From QWHO01 sp021404945 (lineage in GTDB: Bacteria; Vulcanimicrobiota; Xenobia; Xenobiales; QWHO01), in the NCBI GenBank assembly GCA_963169765.1, contig CAUJEN010000131.1:22349-86348 (forward strand): a stretch of 64,000 bases of DNA, in the 5' to 3' direction. The notes beneath the pieces are model-generated. The model did not search any database. It was not told the origin of the DNA and was given only the letters and a program-made list of their open reading frames with translations. Each line of letters begins with the position of its first letter. Position 1 is the first letter of the stretch. Position numbers and translations under genes: made by a program. Positions 1-8,588 of this stretch are shown in pieces.

Positions 1-46
1 AAGCTCGATCGGAGAAGCGCTCAGTAACGAGTCAACGGGGGGATCG

Positions 47-60
47 GTGATCTTGATCAC
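47..60. promoter_or_regulatory. Palindrome upstream of toxin-antitoxin pair, candidate operator
   Basis: GTGATC-TT-GATCAC is a perfect 6-2-6 inverted repeat ending 41 bases before the HEPN gene start. Toxin-antitoxin operons are often autoregulated through palindromes at this distance. The role as an operator is inference; no clear -35/-10 pair was recognised beside it. Confidence 0.3.
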
Positions 61-101
61 ACTGCGAAGGGAGTTCTTTGCATACGAGGAAAGGCCGTAG
101 A

Positions 102-506
102 ATGCTGCGATGGAGCGACTGGCTGGGCCAGGCCGAGGAGGAATACCAATCCGCTGACTGGCTGCTCCAGGGCGCTCGCTTTGCCTGGTGCTGTTTCACC
201 TGTCAACAAGCGGCCGAGAAGGCGCTCAAAGCAATCCTCGACCACGACGGACGGGGACAGTCGGGCCATAACCTCCTCGAGTTGCTCATTGAGCTCGCTC
301 CCCGCCCGGTCGCGCCGGAGCTGCGCCAGGCCTGTCGACGCCTGACCCGCTACTACATTCCCACGCGCTACCCCGATGCCCACCCCAGCGGCATCCCGGC
401 CCAACAGTACGACCGTCCCGACGCCCAATCCGCTCTGGAGGACGCCCGCCTTGTCTTGGACTTTGCCCAGGCTCAGCTATCTCCCCCTTCATCAGCGTCT
501 CCTTGA
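102..506 (+). CDS. HEPN domain protein (putative RNase toxin of HEPN/MNT module)
   Basis: The 134-residue protein is almost entirely a HEPN fold. It has an N-terminal helix rich in aromatic and acidic residues (WSDWLGQAEEEYQSADWLL), the FTCQQAAEKALKA helix typical of HEPN proteins paired with nucleotidyltransferases, and a C-terminal RYYIPTRYPDAH stretch containing R-x4-H (RYPDAH), the catalytic RNase signature of this family. ATG 102 is preferred over ATG 78 because a strong Shine-Dalgarno sequence (GAGGAAAGG) ends about 7 bases upstream of it. The next gene overlaps or abuts the stop and encodes the cognate nucleotidyltransferase. In known HEPN/MNT pairs the HEPN protein cleaves RNA and the MNT protein silences it by AMPylation. 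That role here is inferred from family and context. Confidence 0.85.
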   Translation: MLRWSDWLGQAEEEYQSADWLLQGARFAWCCFTCQQAAEKALKAILDHDGRGQSGHNLLELLIELAPRPVAPELRQACRRLTRYYIPTRYPDAHPSGIPAQQYDRPDAQSALEDARLVLDFAQAQLSPPSSASP

Positions 507-900
507 CCTGGTGGCAGCTTTGAAGGCCCGCGAGGAAGAGCTCGAGTTCGTGGTCCTCTTCGGGTCCTCAGCGCGGGGCGAGGCTCGTCGAGGCAGCGAC
601 CTCGATCTCTTGATCGGTCTGCGCCAGGACGGTTGTATGCGCTTCCTGGACAGACTCGGCGATTATTCCACCCTGGTGGCCGGCGTGGATGCGTTCCCGT
701 ATTACCCGAGCGAAATCCGGCTCATGCTCGAGCAACTCCACATGACTTTGCTCGAATGCGCCGACCACGGTCTGGTCTTGTTCGACCGCGGAGCCTGGGC
801 CGAGCTGTCGGCCCGACTGACAGACCTGATCAGCTCCGGTCGCATCCAGCGCCAGGCTCGCGGATGGCGGGTCGCGGACCCGGCGCTCTTACGGCGCTAA
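463..900 (+). CDS. MNT-type nucleotidyltransferase (putative antitoxin)
   Basis: This is a minimal nucleotidyltransferase-fold protein. The signature GSSARGEARRGSDLD fits the GS-x10-DxD active-site pattern of MntA-like antitoxins, which transfer AMP to the partner HEPN toxin. The start is uncertain. TTG 463 would overlap the HEPN gene by 44 bases, and GTG 511 starts 4 bases after its stop. An in-frame ATG at 376 lies deep inside the HEPN gene and its extra residues look like out-of-frame translation. The tail after about residue 115 is a short helical and basic segment. Tight coupling to the HEPN gene supports a single toxin-antitoxin operon. Confidence 0.8.
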   Translation: MPRLSYLPLHQRLLDLVAALKAREEELEFVVLFGSSARGEARRGSDLDLLIGLRQDGCMRFLDRLGDYSTLVAGVDAFPYYPSEIRLMLEQLHMTLLECADHGLVLFDRGAWAELSARLTDLISSGRIQRQARGWRVADPALLRR

Positions 901-1022
901 CCAGAAAGCAGAAGCGCAGCAGCGACGATGTGCAGGGCGTCAGGGGAACGACGAATACTGGAGAGCGCGGGCCACCTGGGAGCCGAACTCGGCTCGGCTC
1001 AGCCGATTTCAGCATCGTCGCC

Positions 1023-2627
1023 TCAATGAAACGCCCGCAGCACGACGGCCTGGCGGGCCGGAATCTCCACCGCCACCTGGCCGTCCTTCACCGTGACGAC
1101 CTGCCCGGTGAGCGCGTCCTCAAACCGGGTGCCTTCCTTGACCTCGGAAGGCATCCTCAGCTCGCGCCTGCTGACCTCGGTGGCGTTGTTCAAGGCCACC
1201 ACCACCGAGTCTTTGGGGTGCAGACGAGCGTAAGCGTAGACCTCGCGGTCGGCCAGCACTTCCTTCTGATAGCCGCGCCTGAGCGCCAGGGAGTCGTGGC
1301 GCAGGTGGGCCAGGGTGCGGAAGTGATCGGTCACGTCTTTTTTTCCGGCAAACTCCATGTCCTTGCGGTTGCTGTCAAAGCCGCCCTCCATCCCGGTCTC
1401 GGTCCCATAGTAGAAGGAGGGGATGCCACGCATGGTCATCAAGGCCGTGATCCCGAGCTTCAAGCGCTCCTGGCCGTGCGAGCCGGCGGCCGTGGCGAAG
1501 CGGGTCATGTCGTGGTTGTCGAGCATGGTGACCAGCAGATCGGGGCGGCGATAGACGCCATCTTGCGCGAAGATATCCGACAACCTGCGCATGTCCCCGT
1601 CGTCCTTGCCCCGGACCATGCGGAAGCTCTCGCCCGGGTGGGTCAGGATGTTGCTCATGAAGAAGCTGAGGTTGTCGAGGTAGGTCGTGTCCTCGTTGTA
1701 GCCGATGGTATCGCGCAGCGCGAAGTTGAGGGGGAAGTCGAAGACCGTATCGAGCGCGGCCTCGTTCTGGTAGACCTGGGTGGCCTTCGGCTTGGGATGG
1801 TAGATCTCGCCGAGCAAGAGAAAGTCGTTGCCGGTGTGGGCATGAATCTCACTGGAAAACTGCTTCCAAAAATCCTTCGGCACGTGCCTGACGGCATCAA
1901 GCCGCATCCCGTCGATTCCAGTCTCGTCGATGAGCCACTTGGCCATGTCGATGAGGTAGCGGCTCACCTCGGGGTTCTCCTGGGCAAAATCCGGCAGGCC
2001 GCAGAACTCGCCCTGCTCCAAGCCCCTCTGGGTGGGGATCCTGGCGTTTCCTCCGTGGTGGAACCATTCTTGCTTGTCGGGGTCTTTGGCCAGGGGAGCG
2101 TCATAGCCAAGGTGGTTGAAGACCATGTCGACGACCACCTTGAGCCCCTTGTCGTGGGCTCTGGCCACCAGCTCTTTCAACTTGGCCATGTCCCCGAAGC
2201 TCTGCTCGATCTGGAAGAAGTCGGTGGGCCAGTAGCCGTGGTAGCCATCCATCCCGAAGAAGTCCCGCTTCTGCTGGTGCACCGGACTGATCCAGAGGGT
2301 CGTGACGCCCACGTCCTGGAGATAGTCGAGCTTGTCGATGATGCCCTGAAAGTCACCGCCGTGGAAACGCTGATGGTCCTGGGGCTGAGAGCCCTGATCG
2401 TTGGTCTTGTCGCCGTTGTGGAAGCGATCGGTCATCACCATGTAGAAGATTTCGTCCTGCCAGGTGCGGGCCGCAGGCTGTGGCGACAGCGCAGGCATCC
2501 CCACTCTTGCGACCGAGTGATTCCCCAGCGTGACGCGCTCAGCCGGCTCCTCCGGACTGGCCGGCGCGGGAGCACCTGGGGTCGTGGCCCGGAGAGGGGC
2601 GGTCAGGAGGGCTCTGGTCACCAACAT
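1023..2627 (-). CDS. GH13 alpha-amylase family protein
   Basis: The 534-residue glycoside hydrolase family 13 protein has all the conserved regions: DMVFNH (D167 to H172), GMRLD with R242 and nucleophile D244, general acid E274 in LLGEIYH, and DNHD with H372/D373. The catalytic barrel starts near residue 57 (WQDEIFYMVMTDRF) and a beta-sandwich C domain follows from about residue 450. GH13 enzymes cleave or transfer alpha-glucosidic bonds; substrate (starch, maltodextrin, trehalose) cannot be set from motifs alone. The first ~50 residues are proline/alanine-rich and not a clear signal peptide, so the start could be later (M44). It is divergent from the Uma2 gene and no other sugar genes are nearby. 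Confidence 0.9.
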   Translation of the reverse strand: MLVTRALLTAPLRATTPGAPAPASPEEPAERVTLGNHSVARVGMPALSPQPAARTWQDEIFYMVMTDRFHNGDKTNDQGSQPQDHQRFHGGDFQGIIDKLDYLQDVGVTTLWISPVHQQKRDFFGMDGYHGYWPTDFFQIEQSFGDMAKLKELVARAHDKGLKVVVDMVFNHLGYDAPLAKDPDKQEWFHHGGNARIPTQRGLEQGEFCGLPDFAQENPEVSRYLIDMAKWLIDETGIDGMRLDAVRHVPKDFWKQFSSEIHAHTGNDFLLLGEIYHPKPKATQVYQNEAALDTVFDFPLNFALRDTIGYNEDTTYLDNLSFFMSNILTHPGESFRMVRGKDDGDMRRLSDIFAQDGVYRRPDLLVTMLDNHDMTRFATAAGSHGQERLKLGITALMTMRGIPSFYYGTETGMEGGFDSNRKDMEFAGKKDVTDHFRTLAHLRHDSLALRRGYQKEVLADREVYAYARLHPKDSVVVALNNATEVSRRELRMPSEVKEGTRFEDALTGQVVTVKDGQVAVEIPARQAVVLRAFH

Positions 2628-2672
2628 CGTTGGGAATCTAACCCGAACCCCTTAAAAGATCTGGAAAGCGAG

Positions 2673-3290
2673 ATGAGCAGCCACAAGAGGGGCGGCCGCC
2701 GGAAAGCGTCGAACTCAACTCCCATGGCGCTTGAGCTTGACCGCGAGTGGACTTATGAAGATTACTGCCAGCTGCCCGAGGACGGAAAGCGTTATGAGGT
2801 CATCGACGGGAGACTCTACGTGACGCCGGCCCCCAGCCCTTATCATCAGATTCTCTCGACTCGCCTCCTGCGGGCCTTCGAGCCGTTCGAGCGTGCCGGC
2901 AAGGGCCAGATGCTCCACGCCCCTCTGGATGTCCTGATGCCGGGCACGACCCCGGTGCAGCCGGATCTGGTGCTGATCGGGGCCGACCAGACCTCGATGA
3001 TCACCCGTCGGGCCATCGAGGGTGTCCCGCTCCTCCTCGTCGAGATCCTGTCCCCCTCCACCGCCGGGCGGGATCGCACCCTGAAGCTGAATAAGTACGC
3101 CGGTTGCGGGGTCGAGCACTACTGGATTCTCGACCCCTTTGCCCGCACCCTGGAGCTGTACCGACTGGCGGAGGGATGCTATCGCCTCGAGCACTCCCTG
3201 GGCGAGCAGGACCACCACGAGCCGAGCGAATTCCCGGGCGTGGTGCTGGATATGCCGGCTCTCTTGCAGAACATCCCCACGTTGGACTGA
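2673..3290 (+). CDS. Uma2 family (DUF820) restriction-endonuclease-fold protein
   Basis: The 205-residue protein belongs to the Uma2/DUF820 group of PD-(D/E)xK nucleases. It shows the YEVIDGRLYVTPAPSPYHQ entry, the QPDLVLI strand with the metal-binding Asp, and LLLVEILSPSTAGRDRTLK followed by Y and WILDP. These proteins are abundant in cyanobacteria and other environmental phyla; their biological role is unsettled. ATG 2673 has a GGAAAG Shine-Dalgarno-like sequence just upstream. ATG 2724 begins right at the domain but has none, so the longer form is given. No mobile element borders it. Confidence 0.8.
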   Translation: MSSHKRGGRRKASNSTPMALELDREWTYEDYCQLPEDGKRYEVIDGRLYVTPAPSPYHQILSTRLLRAFEPFERAGKGQMLHAPLDVLMPGTTPVQPDLVLIGADQTSMITRRAIEGVPLLLVEILSPSTAGRDRTLKLNKYAGCGVEHYWILDPFARTLELYRLAEGCYRLEHSLGEQDHHEPSEFPGVVLDMPALLQNIPTLD

Positions 3291-3356
3291 CCTGGAAGAG
3301 CTAGATAGAAGTCCGGCCGCCTACAATATCTTGTGGTGCGATGTATTCTCAACAGG

Positions 3357-6300
3357 TTAGCCCTCCTCGAGCACCCGCACGCACTGCACGATGCCGGCCA
3401 GGTTGCAGGAGGCCTCGGGGTTGGTCTCTCGCTGGGCGCTGGCGCAGGCCAGGGCCACCAGCATCGTGCGGTGAGGAGCCAGGGCCTTGCCCTTGAGCGC
3501 GCTGGCCACGCCCAGCAAAGGCTGGGTGGCCGGAGGCCAGTCGGCCCCGCCCGGACGCACCACCAGGGCTTCCCAAAGGGCTACCAGATGGTCGAGCAGC
3601 GCCGTCAGCACTCTGGCCGAGGGCCCGGCCTGGATGCCTTCCAGGGTCCCCTCCAGCAGCTCCAGGGCCAGATCGGGCCCGCAGTCATACTCTCGAGCCA
3701 GCTTGAGCGAGCTGGTCAGCACCTCGGCGGCCGAGTCTACCTGACGCCGGGTTTCGGCCAGGCGGGCCTGGGCCAGCTGGCAACGCACCAGCTCGCCCAG
3801 CATGTCGCGACGGTCCAGGCGCTCGAGCAGAGCCTGGAAGACGGCAGCCGCCTTCTCGTAGAAATCCCAGCTCTCGGCCGGCTTCTCCTGGCCGTCCAGA
3901 ATTCGAGCGCACTGCATGAGCGCCTGGGCCACCTCGGGCAGGTGCTCGGTGGCGTTGTCGTCGGTAGCCTCGCGGGTAAGGATGCGGGCGACCCGCTTGA
4001 AGTCCTCCAGGGCAGGGTCCTGCGCCCCCTCGGCCAGGTGTAGCAGGCCGCGGCTGTAATGGGCCCGGGCCAGGTCGCTGACCAGGTCCTGTCGCCCTTC
4101 CTGCTCGACCAGGATGACGTAGGTCTCGATGGCGTGCTCGTAGTTCCAGATGGCCCGGCTGGGATCGCCGGCAGCCTGGTAGGCCAGGGCCCGATCGATG
4201 CAGGTCGCAGCCATCGACGCGCCCAGGTCATAGGCCTGACCGGAGAAGACCAGATCACGGTAGAGGTCGAGGGCGGCCTCGAAGTCTTCCAACGCGCCCT
4301 GCACTTCGTTGAGTCGGTGGCGCAAGCGGCCGCGCTCGCGCAGGGCCGCGGCCAGCTCGGTGCGCAGGTCGGGCGGGTCGGTGGCCCGCAGCATGGCGCC
4401 TCGACAGGTCTTGATGATCTCGCCCTGATCGCGCACCGCCGCCGCCAACAGGCCGCGCTCGGTCTCCGAGTTGGCCCGGGTCCGCAGGGCGGCCATCAAG
4501 CTGTCCAGCAGCTGCATCTCCTCGAAGCCGCAGGGGCCCTGAGCTCGTGAAAAGGCATCCACGGCATCGCGCGAGGCACTCGAGAGGTCGCCTCGCAGAA
4601 TTCCCGTGCGGGCGCGCACCAGGAGCGTCTTGACCAGCGAAGGTCCAAAACTGCGAGGATCTCGGCCGAAAAGCTCCTCCAGGTAGGCCAGCGCCTGACT
4701 GAAGTCCTGGTGGGCCTGATCAAGGTCATCCAGGCCCAGGTGCACCTGGCCCCGCGAGCGATAGGTGCTGGCCAGCTCATCCTCATAGTGGCGTTGCTCG
4801 AGATCCTCCACCAGAATGATGTAACGCTCGATCGCCTCGCCGGCATCCTCCAGGGCCGCCTGCAGGTTACCCAGCGAACGCTGGGCCTCGGCGCGGCAGG
4901 AATAGGCCCAGGCCAACTGGGCGTGCAGAGCTGTGTCTCCCTGGGCCAGCACCTCCAGTATCTCGATGGCGGCGGTGGCCTCCTCCACGGCGGCAGGATA
5001 ATCTCCGAGCTCGGCCGAGACGGCGGCCCGATTGATCCGGGTCAAACCCAGGTCGGAGAACAGGTCGATGCGACCGTGCTCGTCGGTGAGCTTCTGATAG
5101 ACTGCCGACGCCAGACCGTATTCTTGCTGAGCGCTGGCCAGGGCCCCCAGGCGTCGGTAGGCCTCGCCCCGGTTGTTGTGGGCCACGGCCAGGCTGCCGA
5201 GCTGGTCTGAGCTCAGCTCGCCCTTCTCGGTGAAAAGCTGGATGGCCCGTCCGCAACTGGCCACGGCCTGCTCGCAATCGCCCTGCTCGAGGCAGGTGAC
5301 GCCCAGGCTGTTGTAAGCCGCGGCCAGATCGGCCCGCGAGGAGGCTCCCCCCGAAGCCAGATAATCCGCGATGGCGCGCTGATACTCGGCGATGGCATTC
5401 TCATACTGTCGCAGCGACCGAAAGGTGGAGCCCCGGCAGATGTGGGTGAAGGCCAGGTCGGAGCGCAGATCTTCGCGCCCCTCGCCCTCCACCAGCTGGC
5501 TGCGCAGGGCGATAGCCTTGCGATAGTCCGAGAGCGCCTCCTTGGGCTGGGCCAGGAGGTCGTAGACGATGCCCCGATTGGTGCAGGTGACGGCCAGATC
5601 GGCCCGCAGATCGTTGCGACCCTCCTCCACCATGGCCGAGCGCAGCGCGATGGCCCGGCTGTAGTCGGCCAGGGCCTGCTCCACCTGGCCGGCGCGGTGC
5701 AGGGCGCCCCCGCGGTTGGAGAGAGCGCTGGCCAGCTCGTTGCGAAGCTCGGGGCGCCGGGTGACCAGCTCGCCGTAGATCTCGACCGCCCGGCCGAACT
5801 GCTCGCGAGCCTGAGGATAGTGCTCGCGAGCCATGGCCAGCACTCCGGCCGTGTGGCAAGCCCCCGCCAGTGCGTCGCGCAGCTGGGGCTGGTCCTGGAC
5901 CAGACGCGAATAGAGCTTGATGGCCAGGTCGCACTCCTCGGTGGCTTCCTGGAAGCGGTGCAGAGCGCGCAGGATGGTGCTGCGATTGTGGTGGGCCATG
6001 GCCAACAGGAAAGACAGCTCCCGGCGGCCCTGCTGCTCAACCACTGCCCGATAGTGGCCGACGGCGGCCGTAGCGTCCTCCAGAGCGCGCTCGGGCTGGC
6101 CCAACTGGCGGAAAAGCTCGCTGCGTCGGTTGTGAGCAGCGGCCAGACCGTTCTGGTAGCGAGGCTGCTCAGCCACCACGCGCTCGAAGATGGCGATGGC
6201 GCGATCAGCGTCGGAAAGAGCGGCCGGGAACTGGCCCAGGCGCATGGTGGCGAGCCCCCGGCTATTGTAAGCCCAGGCCAGGTCGTCCAGGAAGACCTGG

Positions 6301-8525
6301 CCGCCCTCAGAGGCTGTGCGCTGCTCCAGACACTCGGCCCAGGCGGTCAGGAGCTCGACGCGGTCGGTCGGGCGACCCTGTCGATCATACTCCAGGCTGA
6401 GCCGATCGCGCACCTTACCTGCCTCGGAAGAACGCACCACCCGGTCGAGCCACTCCTCATCCTTCATATCGGAGGCCCAGCGGTACAGCTCCAGCAGGCG
6501 CATCAACGGGTCAGGAGCCTGCTCGAGCTGGGCCAGACCCCAGGCCATCAGGTTGCGGCGAGCTTCCTTCAGGTCGCGCGGATACTCGCTGGCCACCGCT
6601 CGGCGCAACTCTTCGGAGACCAGCGCCAGGGTATTATCCTGGAAGGTGAGCAGATCGGGACACTGGGTGAGCCAGACCAGCAGAGCGTCGGGAGCCACCC
6701 CCAGATCGGCCAGCGCCTCCAGGCCCAATCGCTGCCGGCTGGCGGCCAACAGCACCAGCACCCTGCGCAGGCGAGCGCTGGAGCGCTTCTGGGCGCGCTG
6801 GGCACCCTGCAGCACGGTGGCCCAGAAGTTCTCACTGGTCAGCTGGCCTGGATCGGCGATCCAACCGGCCTCACAGGCCTGAATGCCGGCGCGCAGCCGG
6901 TCCAGCCGCTGGTGAGTGGCTTTGAGCAGGCCATCCAGAGCCTCGCTCGCCACTCCGGCAGTCAGCTCGAGGAAAAGCCCATGATGGTCCGGGTCAAGCG
7001 CGACCTGGCGGGCTCCCCGGTTCTTGAGACGGCGAATGTCGCTCTCCAGCTCCCGCCCCGAGCGCAGGCTGACCACCAGATAAACCCCCTCGGGCAGGTC
7101 TTCGGACAGCTGGGCCACCAGACCATCCGGGAAGCGGTGAAGCACCAGCACGACGGGCCCCTGATTCTGACGCTGCAACTCGGCCAGGTAGGCACTCAGA
7201 CGCTCGCGCAGGGGGCGACTGCACAGCCGGGCTTGCATCTCACGCAAGACGCGTGGATCGAGTGCTTCGATCTCTGAGCCAGCCAGGGCCTGGTTGAGAC
7301 GCTCCAGAAACAGGCCCAGAGGAAGATTGGGCGGCACGCGCCAGGAGGCCACGCGCCGACCCGGACCCTGACAGGCACGTCCCAGGGCAGAGGCGGTGAG
7401 GTTGCCGCGGGCGCCATGGAGCAAAAGATAGCCACCGTGGGGCTGCTCGAGCAGCGCCTGCAGGGTCTGGGCCAGAAAGTCCGGCACCGGCATCTCGGGC
7501 GCCAGTTGCTGGAGCAGGCGCAGGATCTGCTGTTTCTGCTCGTCGCTCCAATGCTGGGGCCGCAGCTCGTGGGCCAGCTCCTCGGCCGACAGCTCGATGG
7601 TTTCCTCCAGAGGGTGGACCTGCTCGTCCACGCCGCCGGCCTCGATCTGCTCGAGCTCGGGGCCGAGCGGGCGGCTCTGGGGCTCGCGAGCCACCGGAGC
7701 CGCGCTCTCCACCTCGGCCTCAATGGTGCGCGGCTTGCGTTTGTAGGCGGGAGGGGCTCCGTTGGACTTCTTCTGGCGAGTCTGGCGAGGCGGCTCAGCC
7801 AGCGGCGCCTCCAGGGGCTTGGAGTCTTTGGGTCCGGGGGGAGCGATGGAGGAGACCCACTCGCGGCGGACCTTTCCTGGTGAAGTATCGAGCAAGGGAA
7901 AACGGTAGTTGCCCTGCTCGAGCATGGTCTTTCCCTGGTCCTCGACTTCTCGCCAGCGCCGGAAGAAGGCCTGCCCGCTCGAGGTCCAGCGCAACAGCAC
8001 GGGGAGGAACCTGAGCACCTCCTCGAGATAGTCGTCCAGGTCCTGCGCCTCCTCCAGCTTCATCAGGTTGTCCTGCAGGGTGTCCAGGTCGCACAGCCCG
8101 GTCTCTGGCTCGCCGGCCACCCGCAGCCAGCGGGTGTGAAGACGAGGAAAGATGGGCTTGCCTGGAATCGGGCGGCCCACGAAGAAGACCTTCTGCAGAC
8201 TCTCCTGGATGGGATTCTCGGGCTGCTCGGTGAGGGCCAGCAGCGCGTCACGCAGCAGCACCTGGCACTCAGAAAGCCTGGCGCAGGCCTGCAAACGGTC
8301 TTGAAGATCGCGAGGCAGGGGGCCACGCACGGTCAGGGCACCAGCGGCAGCGCCGGCAAAGAAGCGGGTGAGGAACTCGAGCGATTGGCCCAACAGCCGA
8401 CCGGCCTGGTACGGCTCGGCCCGCTTGAGGGCGTCTCCGAGCCGAAGCAGCAGGTCCTTGAGCTCTGGAGGAGTGCCCGGACCGACTTCCGGAGCCGAGA
8501 TGGTGGTCAGGATTTTCTGCTTCAT
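3357..8525 (-). CDS. Giant TPR protein with degenerate STAND-like NTPase domain
   Basis: The 1722-residue protein has three parts. The helical N-terminus (1 to about 340) is unrecognised and includes a basic, low-complexity linker. Residues about 360-600 resemble a STAND/AAA-type ATPase: a Walker A-like LLLHGARGNLTAS that lacks the essential GK[S/T], a Walker B-like VVLVLHRFPDG and a sensor-like YLVVSLRSGRE. From about 745 to 1600 there are tandem TPR-type repeats with A-x-N-x-R-G and LG-x-x-x-x-A-L-x-D signatures at a spacing of roughly 50 residues. STAND proteins with TPR sensors act as signalling or immune switches; without the P-loop lysine this one may be a scaffold or pseudo-ATPase. The start ATG 8525 leaves a 63-base divergent gap to lhgO. 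There is no signal peptide or membrane segment, so it is probably cytoplasmic. Confidence 0.75.
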   Translation of the reverse strand: MKQKILTTISAPEVGPGTPPELKDLLLRLGDALKRAEPYQAGRLLGQSLEFLTRFFAGAAAGALTVRGPLPRDLQDRLQACARLSECQVLLRDALLALTEQPENPIQESLQKVFFVGRPIPGKPIFPRLHTRWLRVAGEPETGLCDLDTLQDNLMKLEEAQDLDDYLEEVLRFLPVLLRWTSSGQAFFRRWREVEDQGKTMLEQGNYRFPLLDTSPGKVRREWVSSIAPPGPKDSKPLEAPLAEPPRQTRQKKSNGAPPAYKRKPRTIEAEVESAAPVAREPQSRPLGPELEQIEAGGVDEQVHPLEETIELSAEELAHELRPQHWSDEQKQQILRLLQQLAPEMPVPDFLAQTLQALLEQPHGGYLLLHGARGNLTASALGRACQGPGRRVASWRVPPNLPLGLFLERLNQALAGSEIEALDPRVLREMQARLCSRPLRERLSAYLAELQRQNQGPVVLVLHRFPDGLVAQLSEDLPEGVYLVVSLRSGRELESDIRRLKNRGARQVALDPDHHGLFLELTAGVASEALDGLLKATHQRLDRLRAGIQACEAGWIADPGQLTSENFWATVLQGAQRAQKRSSARLRRVLVLLAASRQRLGLEALADLGVAPDALLVWLTQCPDLLTFQDNTLALVSEELRRAVASEYPRDLKEARRNLMAWGLAQLEQAPDPLMRLLELYRWASDMKDEEWLDRVVRSSEAGKVRDRLSLEYDRQGRPTDRVELLTAWAECLEQRTASEGGQVFLDDLAWAYNSRGLATMRLGQFPAALSDADRAIAIFERVVAEQPRYQNGLAAAHNRRSELFRQLGQPERALEDATAAVGHYRAVVEQQGRRELSFLLAMAHHNRSTILRALHRFQEATEECDLAIKLYSRLVQDQPQLRDALAGACHTAGVLAMAREHYPQAREQFGRAVEIYGELVTRRPELRNELASALSNRGGALHRAGQVEQALADYSRAIALRSAMVEEGRNDLRADLAVTCTNRGIVYDLLAQPKEALSDYRKAIALRSQLVEGEGREDLRSDLAFTHICRGSTFRSLRQYENAIAEYQRAIADYLASGGASSRADLAAAYNSLGVTCLEQGDCEQAVASCGRAIQLFTEKGELSSDQLGSLAVAHNNRGEAYRRLGALASAQQEYGLASAVYQKLTDEHGRIDLFSDLGLTRINRAAVSAELGDYPAAVEEATAAIEILEVLAQGDTALHAQLAWAYSCRAEAQRSLGNLQAALEDAGEAIERYIILVEDLEQRHYEDELASTYRSRGQVHLGLDDLDQAHQDFSQALAYLEELFGRDPRSFGPSLVKTLLVRARTGILRGDLSSASRDAVDAFSRAQGPCGFEEMQLLDSLMAALRTRANSETERGLLAAAVRDQGEIIKTCRGAMLRATDPPDLRTELAAALRERGRLRHRLNEVQGALEDFEAALDLYRDLVFSGQAYDLGASMAATCIDRALAYQAAGDPSRAIWNYEHAIETYVILVEQEGRQDLVSDLARAHYSRGLLHLAEGAQDPALEDFKRVARILTREATDDNATEHLPEVAQALMQCARILDGQEKPAESWDFYEKAAAVFQALLERLDRRDMLGELVRCQLAQARLAETRRQVDSAAEVLTSSLKLAREYDCGPDLALELLEGTLEGIQAGPSARVLTALLDHLVALWEALVVRPGGADWPPATQPLLGVASALKGKALAPHRTMLVALACASAQRETNPEASCNLAGIVQCVRVLEEG

Positions 8526-8588
8526 CAGGCCGGTGAGGTTCTCTGAACGGGAGGCCGCGCCCTTCCCACGACGAAATCGCCGGTCGAA

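Noticed and set aside
633..2672. Long plus-strand open frame opposite the amylase, continuous with Uma2
   Set aside because: The amylase on the other strand has every catalytic motif; the upstream part of the plus frame is a GC-rich antisense shadow with no protein-like features. Only the Uma2 part is real.
5442..7277. 611-codon plus-strand frame
   Set aside because: Antisense to the TPR protein; compositional shadow of its biased codons.
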